Assembly: GCA_949128115.1 (NCBI GenBank)
Contig: OX421964.1
Coordinates: 31,302,177-31,366,176, forward strand
Length of the DNA stretch: 64,000 bases
Source of the DNA: Anaspis maculata
Taxonomy: Eukaryota > Arthropoda > Insecta > Coleoptera > Scraptiidae
Direction: 5' to 3'
This document shows, piece by piece, positions 32,585 through 43,900 of the stretch. Every line of letters starts with the position of its first letter. Position 1 is the first letter of the stretch. Made by a program: the position numbers and the translations under genes. Below the pieces are notes generated by a model. The model was not told the origin of the DNA. It searched no databases and saw only the letters and a program-made list of their open reading frames with translations.

Positions 32585-35487
32585 GTCCGGACGTTAAGCT
32601 ACATAAATGGGACCAACCTTGCATTTTCGAGACAAGCGACAAAATTTGGCACACTGGTTCACTAGACCCTACTCTTCGATTTAAGAAATGTTGCCACCAT
32701 CTGCGGAAATCGTGCAGACACTTTATACAGGGTTCAGTAGAAAAAAATTGTTGAAAAATCGTAAATCGTGAACCATAACCGGTGGACGTATGTAAATCAG
32801 GATATTCATGACTGATTCCATGCCCATGAGGATGCTGCAAACAGTTTTGAAATATCTTGAGGCGTTTCCGAAATACGTTGGAAGAAGTGAAATTTCTTCA
32901 ACTTTTTTCTTTTTCCAATAAATCAGTTGTTTTTGGAGATATTGAGCTGCAACTTGATATTCCGACAAACAAATATGTTTTCAATGAAACGCGATGTGGA
33001 GCCATCGACAAAGCCTGCTAGATTCGAAACTAAGATCTTCAACTTTTTTTCCATCGTGAGCGCCATCTTCAAATTTTCCTTGTGAAATTGTTGGAAAAAC
33101 AACAGGTAACGACTTTATTGGACACACACGATGTTTTATCATGAAAAACCAGATACTGAATTGTGGCAATGACCTTTTCGCCCAAGAAACGTTATCAAGT
33201 TCGTTTTTCCTGTTTTTCCTCAACTTACAATCATGACCAAATGAAACTTTGGATCAATTGAATGTTTGCGATATTTCAATCAACACTGTTTTGCAACGTC
33301 AATCACCAAATTTCATCATCATCAGTCAAGTGGTGTTCTTTTGGCAAACAGTTGAACAAAAAGTCTGCTTCGATTTTTGTGAAAAAGCAAAAACGGCAGG
33401 GTCACGTCGTCCCTTCAAACCCGATTGAAGAAAATTTGTTACCAAAAATGCTATCAATTGATACTGAAAGAGTTCGGAGGAATGTCTGCTGTAGTTTCAA
33501 GTTGAACCGAAATGGATTTTTCCATCCTACTTCTGCAGGAGGGACGTCGAAAGTGTTGCTACAGCTCAATATTTGGAACGTTTTTTGTTGAATATTGCCA
33601 GAAACGCTTCAAATATAAGCTGTAGCAACGCTTTTCACGTCCCTCCTGCGAACTAAAATGTAACAATCAGTTTGAGCTTGGCTTGCACATTCCTCCGAAT
33701 CATTTCAGAATCAGTTGGTAGCACTTTTGGGTACATATTTTCTTTAATCAGGTTTGAGGGCAGAAGGTGACCCTGTATTTTTTGCCCTTTTTACAAATAT
33801 TTAAGTAGACTTTTTGTTCAACTGTTTGCCAAAAGAACACCACTTGACTGATGATGATGAAATTTGGTGACTGACGTTGCAAAACAGTGTTGATTGAAAT
33901 ATCACAAATATTCAATTGATCCAAAGTTTCATTTGGTCATGATTGTCACGTAAGTTGAGGAAAAACAGGAAAAACGAACTTGATAACGTTTCTTGGGCGA
34001 AAAGGTCATTGCCACAATTCAGTATCTGGTTTTTCATGATAAAACATCGTGTGTGTCCAATAAAGTCGTTACCTGTTGTTTTTCCAACAATTTCACAAGG
34101 AAAATTTGAAGATGGCGCTCACGATGGAAAAAAAGTTGAAGATCTTAGTTTCGAATCTAGCAGGCTTTGTCGATGGCTCCACATCGCGTTTCATTGAAAA
34201 CATATTTGTTTGCCGGAATATCAAGTTGCAGCTCAATATCTCCAAAAACAACTGATTTATTGGAAAAAGAAAAAAGTTGAAGAAATTTCACTTCTTCCAA
34301 CGTATTTCGGAAACGCCTCAAGATATTTCAAAACTGTTTGCAGCATCCTCATGGGCATGGAATCAGTCATAAATATCCTGATTTACATACGTCCACCGGT
34401 TATGGTTCACGATTTACGATTTTTCAACAATTTTTTTCTACTGAACCCTGTATAAAGTGTCTGCACGATTTCCGCAGATGGTGGCAACATCTCTTAAATC
34501 GAAGAGTAGGGTCTAGTGAACAAGTGTGCCAAATTTTGTCGCTTGTATCTGAAATGCAAGGTGGTTCCTCTTATAGTAGGTTCACTTGTACTGTGACTCT
34601 AGTTGGCGGGGCAAATTTTCTACTTTAGCATTGTAGGCTTGCCACCTTTTCACCTGGTGTGAAACTGACTTCTCTGGAAGTGAAGTTATATTTCTTATCA
34701 AATTGATATTAAAATCTTGGAAAACTGACCTGGTCATAAGTGGACGTGCGACTAGGGGGACGCAGAGCTGTGTTACCGTCATGTAGACACCAAAAGAGCA
34801 CGGGGCGGCCGCAAATTAAGTCATCTTGACGACGGCCCATTAAGGGTCGACAAAAACTCGTCCCGGGAAGCCCCAAAACGAAAGCAAATTGCAAATTGAA
34901 GGTACTTACATCGATTTCGGTCCAATACACAACTTTGAGCGGCTGGGTTTTTTGAAATTTGGTTTAATTTACTTTTTACACGTAAATTCTTTTGTCAATG
35001 ACAGACTGCACGGCGATCCTTGTATCGCCCATAATTCTTCAGGGTTTGACTTGTATTTTTGACTGGAAGAGGCGAAAGGGTTAATGATTGCATGGGGCCC
35101 CTTTTTTGGACGAAGGGCATTGTACAATCTTTAATTTGAAGCATCTAAAGTTGAACCGGCTTCAAGAGGTTAGGAATATTTTTCACAACTGTCAAATGTC
35201 AAGGCTCTCTTGATTCATTTGTTCATTGGCGAAAATTAAAAACAAGTCGAAAAATTGTTACACTTTACCAATAAAATGGAAAAAAGCGTCAGACATCACG
35301 TCCCGCAAAAATGTTCCGGCTATCTGCAAAGGAAATACGCAAAAAATGTGTTTCAAAACTGGTCCGGCCAGAGCAGCCAACTGCAAAGTTTTGGGGATTT
35401 TCTATATTTCACATTTGGAAACTTAGAAACAAAATCTCACAGCCGACTAGAATCACGGTACAAGTGAACCTACTTTACCAGCCGGAC
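32585..35487. mobile_element. Inner palindromic element, GTCCGG termini, TA target site
   Basis: It starts GTCCGGACGTTAAG after TA (32583-32584) and ends AGCCGGAC before TA (35488-35489). The arms (32585-33590 and 33591-34572 plus 35475-35487) are nearly exact inverted copies. Examples are the pair cgagacaagcgac / gtcgcttgtatctg and a long matching stretch around the centre near 33590. TA duplication and terminal motif match the 37195-38667 element, so both belong to one Tc1/mariner-type MITE family. The short ORFs in the two arms (for example 80 codons, identical in both) are not convincing genes. Confidence 0.85.
34575..35474. mobile_element. 0.9-kb element inserted in the inner palindrome
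   Basis: Terminal inverted repeats begin AGTAGGTTCACTTGTAC at the left; the right end is the complement, with tactagtcggc-like sequence inside both. It interrupts only the right arm of the inner palindrome; the left arm keeps the uninterrupted site (near 32598). It has no recognisable coding region. The target duplication could not be resolved. Confidence 0.75.
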
Positions 35488-36606
35488 TATTTCAGGATTC
35501 AAATATTATGTTCAGAGTATTCTGTTTCACTTCTAAATGGCATGGAATTACATAGAATGACTAATAAAATATCCGAGACATATCTGATTTCTGAAATGAA
35601 TCCATCATTCTGGAAATAAAAGTTTGAAATGCCATTGCGAATTTTTGAATTTTTTTCAAAAAACTTTAGAAGTGTCATGCATTTCTGTAATCAGGTTAAG
35701 GACTGTGATGCTGATGGCGAAATACAGGGTGTTTGAAAAAAGCAAAAAAAATTGCAACACCTGTATTTGGCACAAAATGGAGAATAATACTTGACATTTT
35801 CAGAAACTACGGAAAAAATTGTTCCAGGATAGTTTTTTCTTTTTTTTTATTATCACGAAGGAAAGTTTTTAATGAGGGGGTATCCGTCTCGCGTGAACAC
35901 CCTGTACAAAAATTTCCAAAAGGGGGCTGATATGGTAATTATGATCGTGATTATGGTTTGACATAAAGTTACTGACGTTACGTCAAGAATCCTGATTTGG
36001 AAAACTCATGATAACCGCCACAACTTGCTTCATTTCAACTCATCCGTAAAGAGGTTGCTGGCGTCCACCAGGGATAGCCCCCTTGGGGGGTCGTTGGGGG
36101 TAGAATTTTGTCGTGGGAAGGTGTATTAAGTGAATTCATGCATATCTGCCACATTTATGGCCAATGAGAGAATCGCAATAAAATACTGTATATTTTAGAA
36201 AAAATCACGTAGCCTTTGAAATGAAAGAAATATTTGAGAAACTGAAAAACCGTTTCGAGATAATCATGCTACCTTTCCAAAAATGACATTAGAAATAACC
36301 TACAATTTTTTTTCGAAAAATGGCACAACGTTGAAAACTGACCCTTGGGACACTTCCATTTTTGACACCCTGTATATCATGTACATTTGTAATAATGAAA
36401 TTATCCTATCCATCACCACGTACCTAGCTGAAAGAAGGCCCTATCTGGCGTCGCCTCCTGTTTTGAAATCGGGTAATTTTTTTCGAGATATTCCCATTTT
36501 GAAAAACGCGAATATTTTGATTACACCTATTCACTTTTGAGCAGTTTCTATTCAAAGAGCAATAACATGAAAAATTGACTAGTATTCAGTCATATCGCCG
36601 TTGTTG

Positions 36607-39059
36607 TCAATAACATTTTGTAAACGTCTTGCTTGGCATCGACGACACTATCTCTTGTGTATTCTTGAGTATAATTTCTTGCCAGGTCTCCGTAATTTTC
36701 ATGATCAACTCATCCCTATTTCTTGGGCAAAAGTCTTTCCGATACATTAACTCAGCCATTCTTCCCCTAACGTTTTCTATTGGATTTAAGTCAGGGCTCT
36801 TCGAAGACCATGACAACAAATTGATCTCTTGTTCTTCCATGTATCCACGGACAAATTCTTGCTCGATGCACTGGACAGTTATCTTGTTGGAAAATAAAAC
36901 TATTTCCGAAAAGTGGTCAAAATTCTTCGATACACACCAGACCAGTCAGCCTCTCATCTATGATGGTGCATACACCTGGGCCCGTAAAGCTGATCCATGC
37001 CCAAACGTTTACAGAAAAGTGGCCTGCTTTGTTGGTTTTTCTGGTATATGTCGGATTATATATCTCTCCTGTGGAGTGAGGCGGTAAACCCTCAAGGTTC
37101 CATTTATGGTATGATTACTATGATTGAAAGGTTTTCTCATCAGTGAAAACCACATTTTCCCAAAAGTTGGGGTTTTGTTGTATAGGTGCTCTTAGTCCGG
37201 AGGTTAGTGACCAAATATCAAGTGAACCTTGCATTTGGTGACAAAAGCACAAAAATTGGTAGGATAGTTCACAAGACCTTGCTCTTTCGATTGAGTCGAA
37301 GCGCCACGCAGATTTTTGTCTCGGGGGGTTGCCAGGGGGGCCCTGAAATTTGAAAGGGGTGGGGTTTCTACGGAACCACTTTTTAATATCGCTATATCCA
37401 ATAAAAAGGAAACGTATGACTCCACTATAAACTTTAACAGCATCAGTCACCATGGCGTTGTCATTCTTCACTGTTAAAAGAAATAAAGTCTTCGGCTAGT
37501 ACGAAAAATTTGTTTTAATTTTTTTTCACCTACAAGAACATGAAAAATTGGCGCGTTTGATGTTTTTTCCCACATTTCCGCATTAGCTTATTCCATGTAT
37601 AAAGTTGAAAATGTGGGGAACCAATTTTCGGGAGAATGCCAAACAAAGAAGTGAGCAATTTTCACTGCCCAGTTCAACAGCGTTTTTTTAATATTCCCAA
37701 TCGATATTACTGATACCATTACTAGGAAAAAATAGGTTAGACTATCCTCTAACAATATTTCAAGATTTTAAATGCGGAACCGTACGCAAAAATCCCGTAG
37801 ACATATTTTTATTGAGGGCGGTAAAATGCCTCTAGTACTGTGCGAGTGCGTGATAGGGACTGCCAAAAGTACTTTGCTCAGGACATGCGGCTCACCACTC
37901 ATTGTCAAGGACCAGGACCTCATAAAAGGGTCTACTCGAGTAAAGTTGAAGAAGAGGATCCCAGTCCAAAATAATAATAGCACTGCTTGCCGTGAAAACC
38001 AGTTGTGCAGAAAACTTTTGCAGCTACCTGCTCCATTTTCCCCGGAATGGGTACAACTGAGAGCTGAAAACCTTCTTACCGCTCTTGATAAAAAATTTCT
38101 ACAGGATTTTTACGTGTGGTTCCGCATTTAAAGTTTTGAAATATCGTTAGAGGATAGTCCAACCTATTTTTCGCTGGTAATGGTTTCAGTAATATCGACT
38201 GGGAATACTAAAAAAACCGCTGTTGAACTAGGCAGTGAAAATTGCTCACTTCTTTGTTTGGCATTCTCCCGAAAATAGGTCTCTCGCATTTTCGACTTCA
38301 TACATGGAATAAGCTGATGCGGAAATGTGGGAAAAAACATCAAACGCGCCAATTTTTGTTGTTCTTGTAGGTGAAAAAAAATTAAAACAAATTTTTCGTA
38401 CCAGCCAAAGACTTTATTTTCTTCAACAGTGAAGAACGATAGCGACATGGTGACTGATTCTGTTGAGGTATATAGTGGAGTCATACGTTTCCTTTTCATT
38501 CGATATAGCGATATTAAAAAGTGGTTCCGCTGACGACCCCCCGAGAAAAAATCTGCGTGGCGCTTCGACCCAATCGAAAGAGCACGGTCTTGTGGACTAT
38601 CCTACCAATTTTTGTGCTTTTGTCACAAACTCACAAAGTGCAAGGTTCATGTCACTAACTCCCGGACTATCTTGGGCAAACAAGAGCCTTTGCTGCTTGT
38701 TCGCTATAAGAAAATTGTATTTACGGCACAGCGGCTTGTTAAGTCTGATTGACGAATTCTTCGCCAAGCGGTACTGCAAGATCCTGGGAATCCTCTGTTT
38801 CTTCCATAACTCTTATTCCTGTCTGGAATGGATCAACTCGAAGAAAATTCACCAGGTTGTGGTCTTGTTGATCGGTGTTCACTTTCTTTGGTCCGGTTCC
38901 TGCGTTTCTCACAATTGATCCCCCATTGCTGATTCTATTTTTGGCAAGTTGCACTGTGCTCTTGTTAACGTCGATTTCGCTGGCAATTGCTCTCATGCTG
39001 ACACCATCGTTCAGTCTCGTTTGGATTACAGCTTTTTGGGCTTCTTCCAACTGTGGCAT
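36607..39059 (-). pseudogene. Tc1/mariner-type transposase, split by a palindromic MITE
   Basis: Three pieces in order on the minus strand. The N-terminal helix-turn-helix region is at 39059-38739 (MPQLEEAQKAVIQTRLNDGV, then MRAIASEIDVNKSTV). The middle part is near 38690 (LLFAQD), continuing after the insertion with FWENVVFTDEKTF at about 37150. The C-terminus with the last catalytic block SPDLNPIENV is at 36840-36607. The family cuts and pastes DNA at TA sites using a DDE catalytic triad. The frame is broken by stops and small indels as well as by the 1.47-kb MITE, so it is dead. Confidence 0.85.
37195..38667. mobile_element. Palindromic MITE inside the transposase pseudogene
   Basis: It begins GTCCGGAGGTTAGTGACC after TA (37193-37194). 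It ends with the mirrored GTCACTAACTCCCGGAC before TA (38668-38669). The two arms, about 700 bp each, are near-identical inverted copies meeting close to 37940. Termini and TA duplication match the 32585-35487 element. A 119-codon ORF across the centre has no recognisable domain. Confidence 0.88.
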
Positions 39060-39544
39060 TTTTGCTCGATGCTTGTATCAACGATGTACGTCATACGTCA
39101 TCGTCAGGGTCATCAAGAGTTTGTTTGAATTTGTGGTCTCCATGGAATTTGTTACTACTTATTAGACCCCAATTCAATCTGTGCAAAATTGGCTGTACTA
39201 GTTTACTACAAAGCCGATGGTACTTCCATTTTATCCTTGTTCGATTAAGTTCAACAACTGACCAGACCTCACTCCTCGGTCAAGTCTCTGAACAAATCGC
39301 TAGCTGTCAGCTGAGTATAGGTGGGTACTAGAATATTCATTTTGTTTTTAGGACTCCACCAAAAGTTTCAAGAGCGAGTTAAAGATACTGCCGCTGAGGG
39401 CCGCCGCGTAGTGGTACATGGCGCTTGGCTTCGATTATAAATAAAAGTAGGCATGTACAGCTAATGAATATTTAGATACATATCACTGCTAAACTGTCAG
39501 TAACTTCCTATCTGTTGGGTTGTGTATTAATAACACCAGGTAAA

Positions 39545-40902
39545 GTTTAATTGTTTTTTTTTTATTTATAATTAATATATAAATTATAATACAAACAAAT
39601 TTAAAGTGTAAGCTTAATGATAAGCAGCAATTCCGGAGTTAAACGAACAAAATGAGCAACTCAAGACAAAATTATTGTTATCATTACAATGGTTCGGTCG
39701 CCTCCTTTCGTTAACACATATATCAAAATTATCTATATCAATTAAAAATAATACGAGGCGCAGATTCAACACATATTACAAGTACAACTCTCCTCCTTGA
39801 TAACGCTAACTTACATTCATAAAAATTGGGATCGTTGGTGGCGCTGAGGGGACAGGATTATGGGCGTGGGGGGATTGGGAGGTGGTAAAGGTAAAAAAAA
39901 GAAGGGTGTGATTAGAAGTGAACACCCATCTTCAAAATTTACAATATTTATATAGTATAAATCCACGTTTTAAACAAAATCACTTCTTAACCTAATCGTT
40001 CCGTTGCTGTCTCAAGAGTCATAACGAAACCAAAGGACTAACAAGGAAAATTCCGTATGGTTAAAATTAGCATTTTAAAAAATTTCCTTTTTCTCAAAAC
40101 ACATGTATATACACACAAAATGCGCACGCGACAATGTAATAAATACGCCGTTGTTATAATTATTATTATTTCATTATCATTAATTAGTTGAGGGACAACG
40201 TATAAAGTTTGGTTATGACTATGATGATAGTTTGATTGTATAAGCCATTAAAATATAACATGTATATACACATAATTGCTTATATATGGGAAATAAATAA
40301 CAGTAAAAAATAAAATCTGGGTTGTCGTACTGGTGCGGGCAATAAGGTCGATCACAAAACTTCATCATCATCATCATCATCATAATAAAAGCACAAAACT
40401 CGAGAAATATTTAGCTAGGTATTTACATTCAATAATGTTATTTTTATATGTATAACTAACTACAGAATAATGTTTTGAAAAAGCACTCGAACTAATGAAC
40501 GTCGTGAGTGTGGTGTGTAGGTGTTTAAGTGTGTTTCAGTGAGGACAATAAGGGAGGCGGTCGGGCTCGCGCTCGGAAATAGGTACAACTTGCAGAAATG
40601 CAATCCGGTCTCCATATATAAAAATTCGAAAATGCGTCATTAGGTTTATATACATACATATCACATGTCCCACTTGTTAAATTATATGTGTAATATATAT
40701 AAATGTTTGCTTTTACATTCTCACGGCGCTATGCCACGTCATGACGGGAGGGAGGTCAGTGATGTCGGGTGTGCCCGTGGAGGCGCGGCGAAACGCGCAT
40801 TGATGGTGATATGGCGCCGTGCGTGTCGGTTTTGAAACTTATTTTTTTCTGTTAGATTCTCAAATTTTAATCGACTAGTCTCCAAAGTCGTACGACGAGC
40901 CT
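39545..40902 (-). other. Likely 3' UTR of the fat facets/USP9X gene
   Basis: AT-rich, ORF-free sequence directly after the stop codon at 40903. On the minus strand it contains an AATAAA (plus-strand tttatt at 39561-39566) near its far end. It contains a (cat)n run at 40363-40382. A UTR of about 1.3 kb is plausible for this gene, but its end is inferred. Confidence 0.5.
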
Positions 40903-43900
40903 TTAATATGTGTTGTTGGGTTGGTCGCTGATCTGCGTGACGTCAGGCATGTCGGCGGAAGTGCCGGCTGGCTCGGTCACGCCCTGGCCTTGCGGTTGAG
41001 GAGGCTCGCTGGCTGGCGGCGACGGTGCGACGCTCTCTACCGTTTCCTCTTGCGACTCGACCTCTTCGCTGGCGTCCTCTTCCGGTTCGGTTTCCGGCAT
41101 CAGTTCCAACGCCCTCTCCAGGGTTTTGCGCGCACTATTCGAACGCTCCAAGAAGTAGCCGTTGGAGCTCTCGTTGCTCTGCGCCGGCGGCGACCACGTG
41201 CTGTACGTGTACTGCGCGCTGGCCGGATACTTCCGTTCGAGCTCGTCCTGCAGCCACGCCACCGAAGCGGCCCATGACCGCTTCAAGTCCGCATGGTTGT
41301 TGAGCATGTTGCGGGCCTGCTGGCACTTGCTGAACAACGCCACCATGCACTTGATGCACTGATAGGCCCGTTTCTGGTAGTGGTTCTTTGCCCGCGATAT
41401 GGTTTCCAGCAGACCTTCGCGTTCGTCCGGCACGCCCTTGATGGCGTTGTGGATGCGATGCGTCTGCCAAGAGTCCTCTATCAAGAGCACAGACAACAAA
41501 ATCTCGATGTGGTGGCGCAGTTCCTGACAATAAGCGAAAGCTATCTGCCACAGCAGCTCGGAGAGGACGGTACGGGAAAAGTGTGGGTTCTCCCATGAAC
41601 AGAACTGCAAAAGCTTTATCGCTTCCTCAGTCAAGTTTGTGTCTTCAATCACCTTCTTTATGTAACTGTAAGAGAACAATGATTATAAATCTTTATTTTC
41701 ATTAAGCAACAATTATTATTCTTACTTTGAACGATTGTATAGGATATCTAAAGCATCCTGCGACAATGGCATGATATAGTCAGCACACGATTGTTCCATG
41801 TAGGGGTTGGGGAGAACTGGACCGGGACTGCCGGTGCTTGATTGGCATTTGGAACTGACATCACAAGAACGCACCAGAGTCGACACTAACTGATTGAGCT
41901 TGCCTAATTCTGTATACTGATATTTGATCGCAGGACCGGGACCTTCGTCCAGAGCCAGCAGCATGAAACTGGCGGGCACTCCCATCTTCAAGAGCTGCGC
42001 TTTCTCCTGAATACCTGCAAAAGAGTTCAAAATAGCATCATTTCACCTTTTTTTTTTGAGTGAAACTTCTATTCTCGTGCCTAGATCAAAACACACAACT
42101 AACGCAGAACCACACATGGGAGTGAAATTGGTTCATAGCATCAGTGGTTGTAACAAACGCCTGTAACGTTGTCTTGTCTGACCTTGGGGCGACCAGCGTC
42201 GTCCCAGGAAATGGAAGAATAAGCTGTTGCGGCGTTCACCGCGTTCGGTTCTATTTTTTACTAATCGCCGACACTGGACTGCTCTTCGTGTTGTCATACT
42301 ATTGGCCCGACAGGAATGGTTCTCGACTTGGCTTGAATAGATTCGAGCGGATGTATTTTATTATAGGGATAGGGAGGTATATTCAGGGCCGGGCCTAGCA
42401 GGCGTGCAGTGCGTTCCGGCGCGGAGGCGGGAATGGCAGGCGGCAGGTCATAGGGGCGGTAATATAATAATAAAGTTGGATTTCAAAGGATTCTTTTCAT
42501 TCCCGCATTTGGTGGGGCTTTCCACTGCCGGTGAGGAGGGCGGCAATTTTTCGGTGGCACGCAGGCGGCAAATAGGCCAGGCCCGGCCCTGGGTATATTC
42601 TTCAACGGACGTTTACAATTCAAAAATAAAATCGAATGCCGCACACCCAAATGTAGACACAACTTTCAGGTACCTATGTACCTATTAAGCAGGAAAGCAG
42701 GGGTGATTTAAGCCCAGAGGGGAACAAGAATTTTCGACAATTGAGGCTGAAACAGTTGCTCAATGTTCTAGATGTCAGTTGATTGTATAGCGATGATATT
42801 ATACTGGTTTGATAATCAAATTTTTATGTTTGGAAATTGATTTTTGACATTATTTTTCGTTAATTTTTTGAATGGTTTGATTTCACCTCAATTAAATGTG
42901 ACATTCTAAATATAAGTACGGTGGCGAGCACATAACTGGATGTACTCATATCAATTCTGTCAATATTTCAATTTAACCTACGGCCTTATTTTGATTGGAG
43001 AAGATAATATCGTAGGAACTCTAGAACCACGTAGTTACCTCAAATCACATTCACGAGGTACCTATCTACATACCTATGTAAATACCTATGTATTTTATAT
43101 TTTTTCAATTAAAATTAATACCGGATCGAGTTTATCAAACGATTCTTATACTTTGTGGAGATTATTGGATTGCCATGCTGTGCCTGCCAGAACACAGTTT
43201 CCACCGTGCTGTAATATAACGGGGAAAAATCGTACAGTAAGAAAATCCGTCACGATGTCACATTCGCATAATTATTTGTGGAGAATATTATTGATGAAGA
43301 TAGATATTTATTGTATTAGGGGTATGAGTGAGACTTCATGTGACGGAGAATGGGAGTTCAGCGCCGAGCCCAGCGAGAAAAGAAACAAAAGAAGTCTAAT
43401 CGTGAAAAAATCATGTCGAAAGTATTCTGCCCTTTGAGTGACTCACAATAATAATAATAATAATAATTTCAAAAGCTGTACAAAACAAAAACTTGGGAGA
43501 GACACCTGAATATAAAAATGATTATTAAACATAAATGAATGATTATTGATGATTAAAAAAATCGAAGGTCAACTGTTGCTTTGCACCTACCTTGATTGGC
43601 GTACATGTGGAATACCGTGCAGTAGTGAGGCAAATGCCTGCCGTGCTCGCTGATCTCGCGCTGCAGTAGCGCCAGGAGAGCATACAGCACGTGATCGCTC
43701 AGAGAAGAGCCGGGCTCCGGATTATTGAGACCTGGTGGACACGGGCATGGACCGTCGTTGATTGAAAAGTGAGCTAAAAGCACGATGATCTTGATGAAGG
43801 CTGAGCGGACTTCATTGCTGGGACAGCTCAGCAGGTAATCACAGAATCGGTTCATGTGATTGAACAACATTTTATGGGCGAACCAAGATCGAATGGCGGG

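Larger units (their letters stand above)
31505..36565. mobile_element. Outer palindromic element of a nested set (about 2.1 kb plus later insertions)
   Basis: The left arm 31520-32583 (caaaagtgaataggggtaat, tacagggtgtcaaaag) is mirrored by the right arm 35600-36560 (tttttgacaccctgta, attcacttttgagcag). Within each arm there is also a second short acagggtgt-type terminus (near 32414 and 35725). A different palindrome (32585-35487) sits in the former loop. The host element carries no transposase. By eye the arms differ at more than 10% of positions, so it is older than its insert. Confidence 0.8.

Noticed and set aside
33943..34455. ORFs of 81-84 codons present in both arms of the inner palindrome
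   Set aside because: They are mirrored copies of one sequence, carry no domain and start at arbitrary ATGs.
42940..43437. 165-codon plus-strand ORF in a fat facets intron
   Set aside because: No family features; probably chance in repeat-derived DNA.
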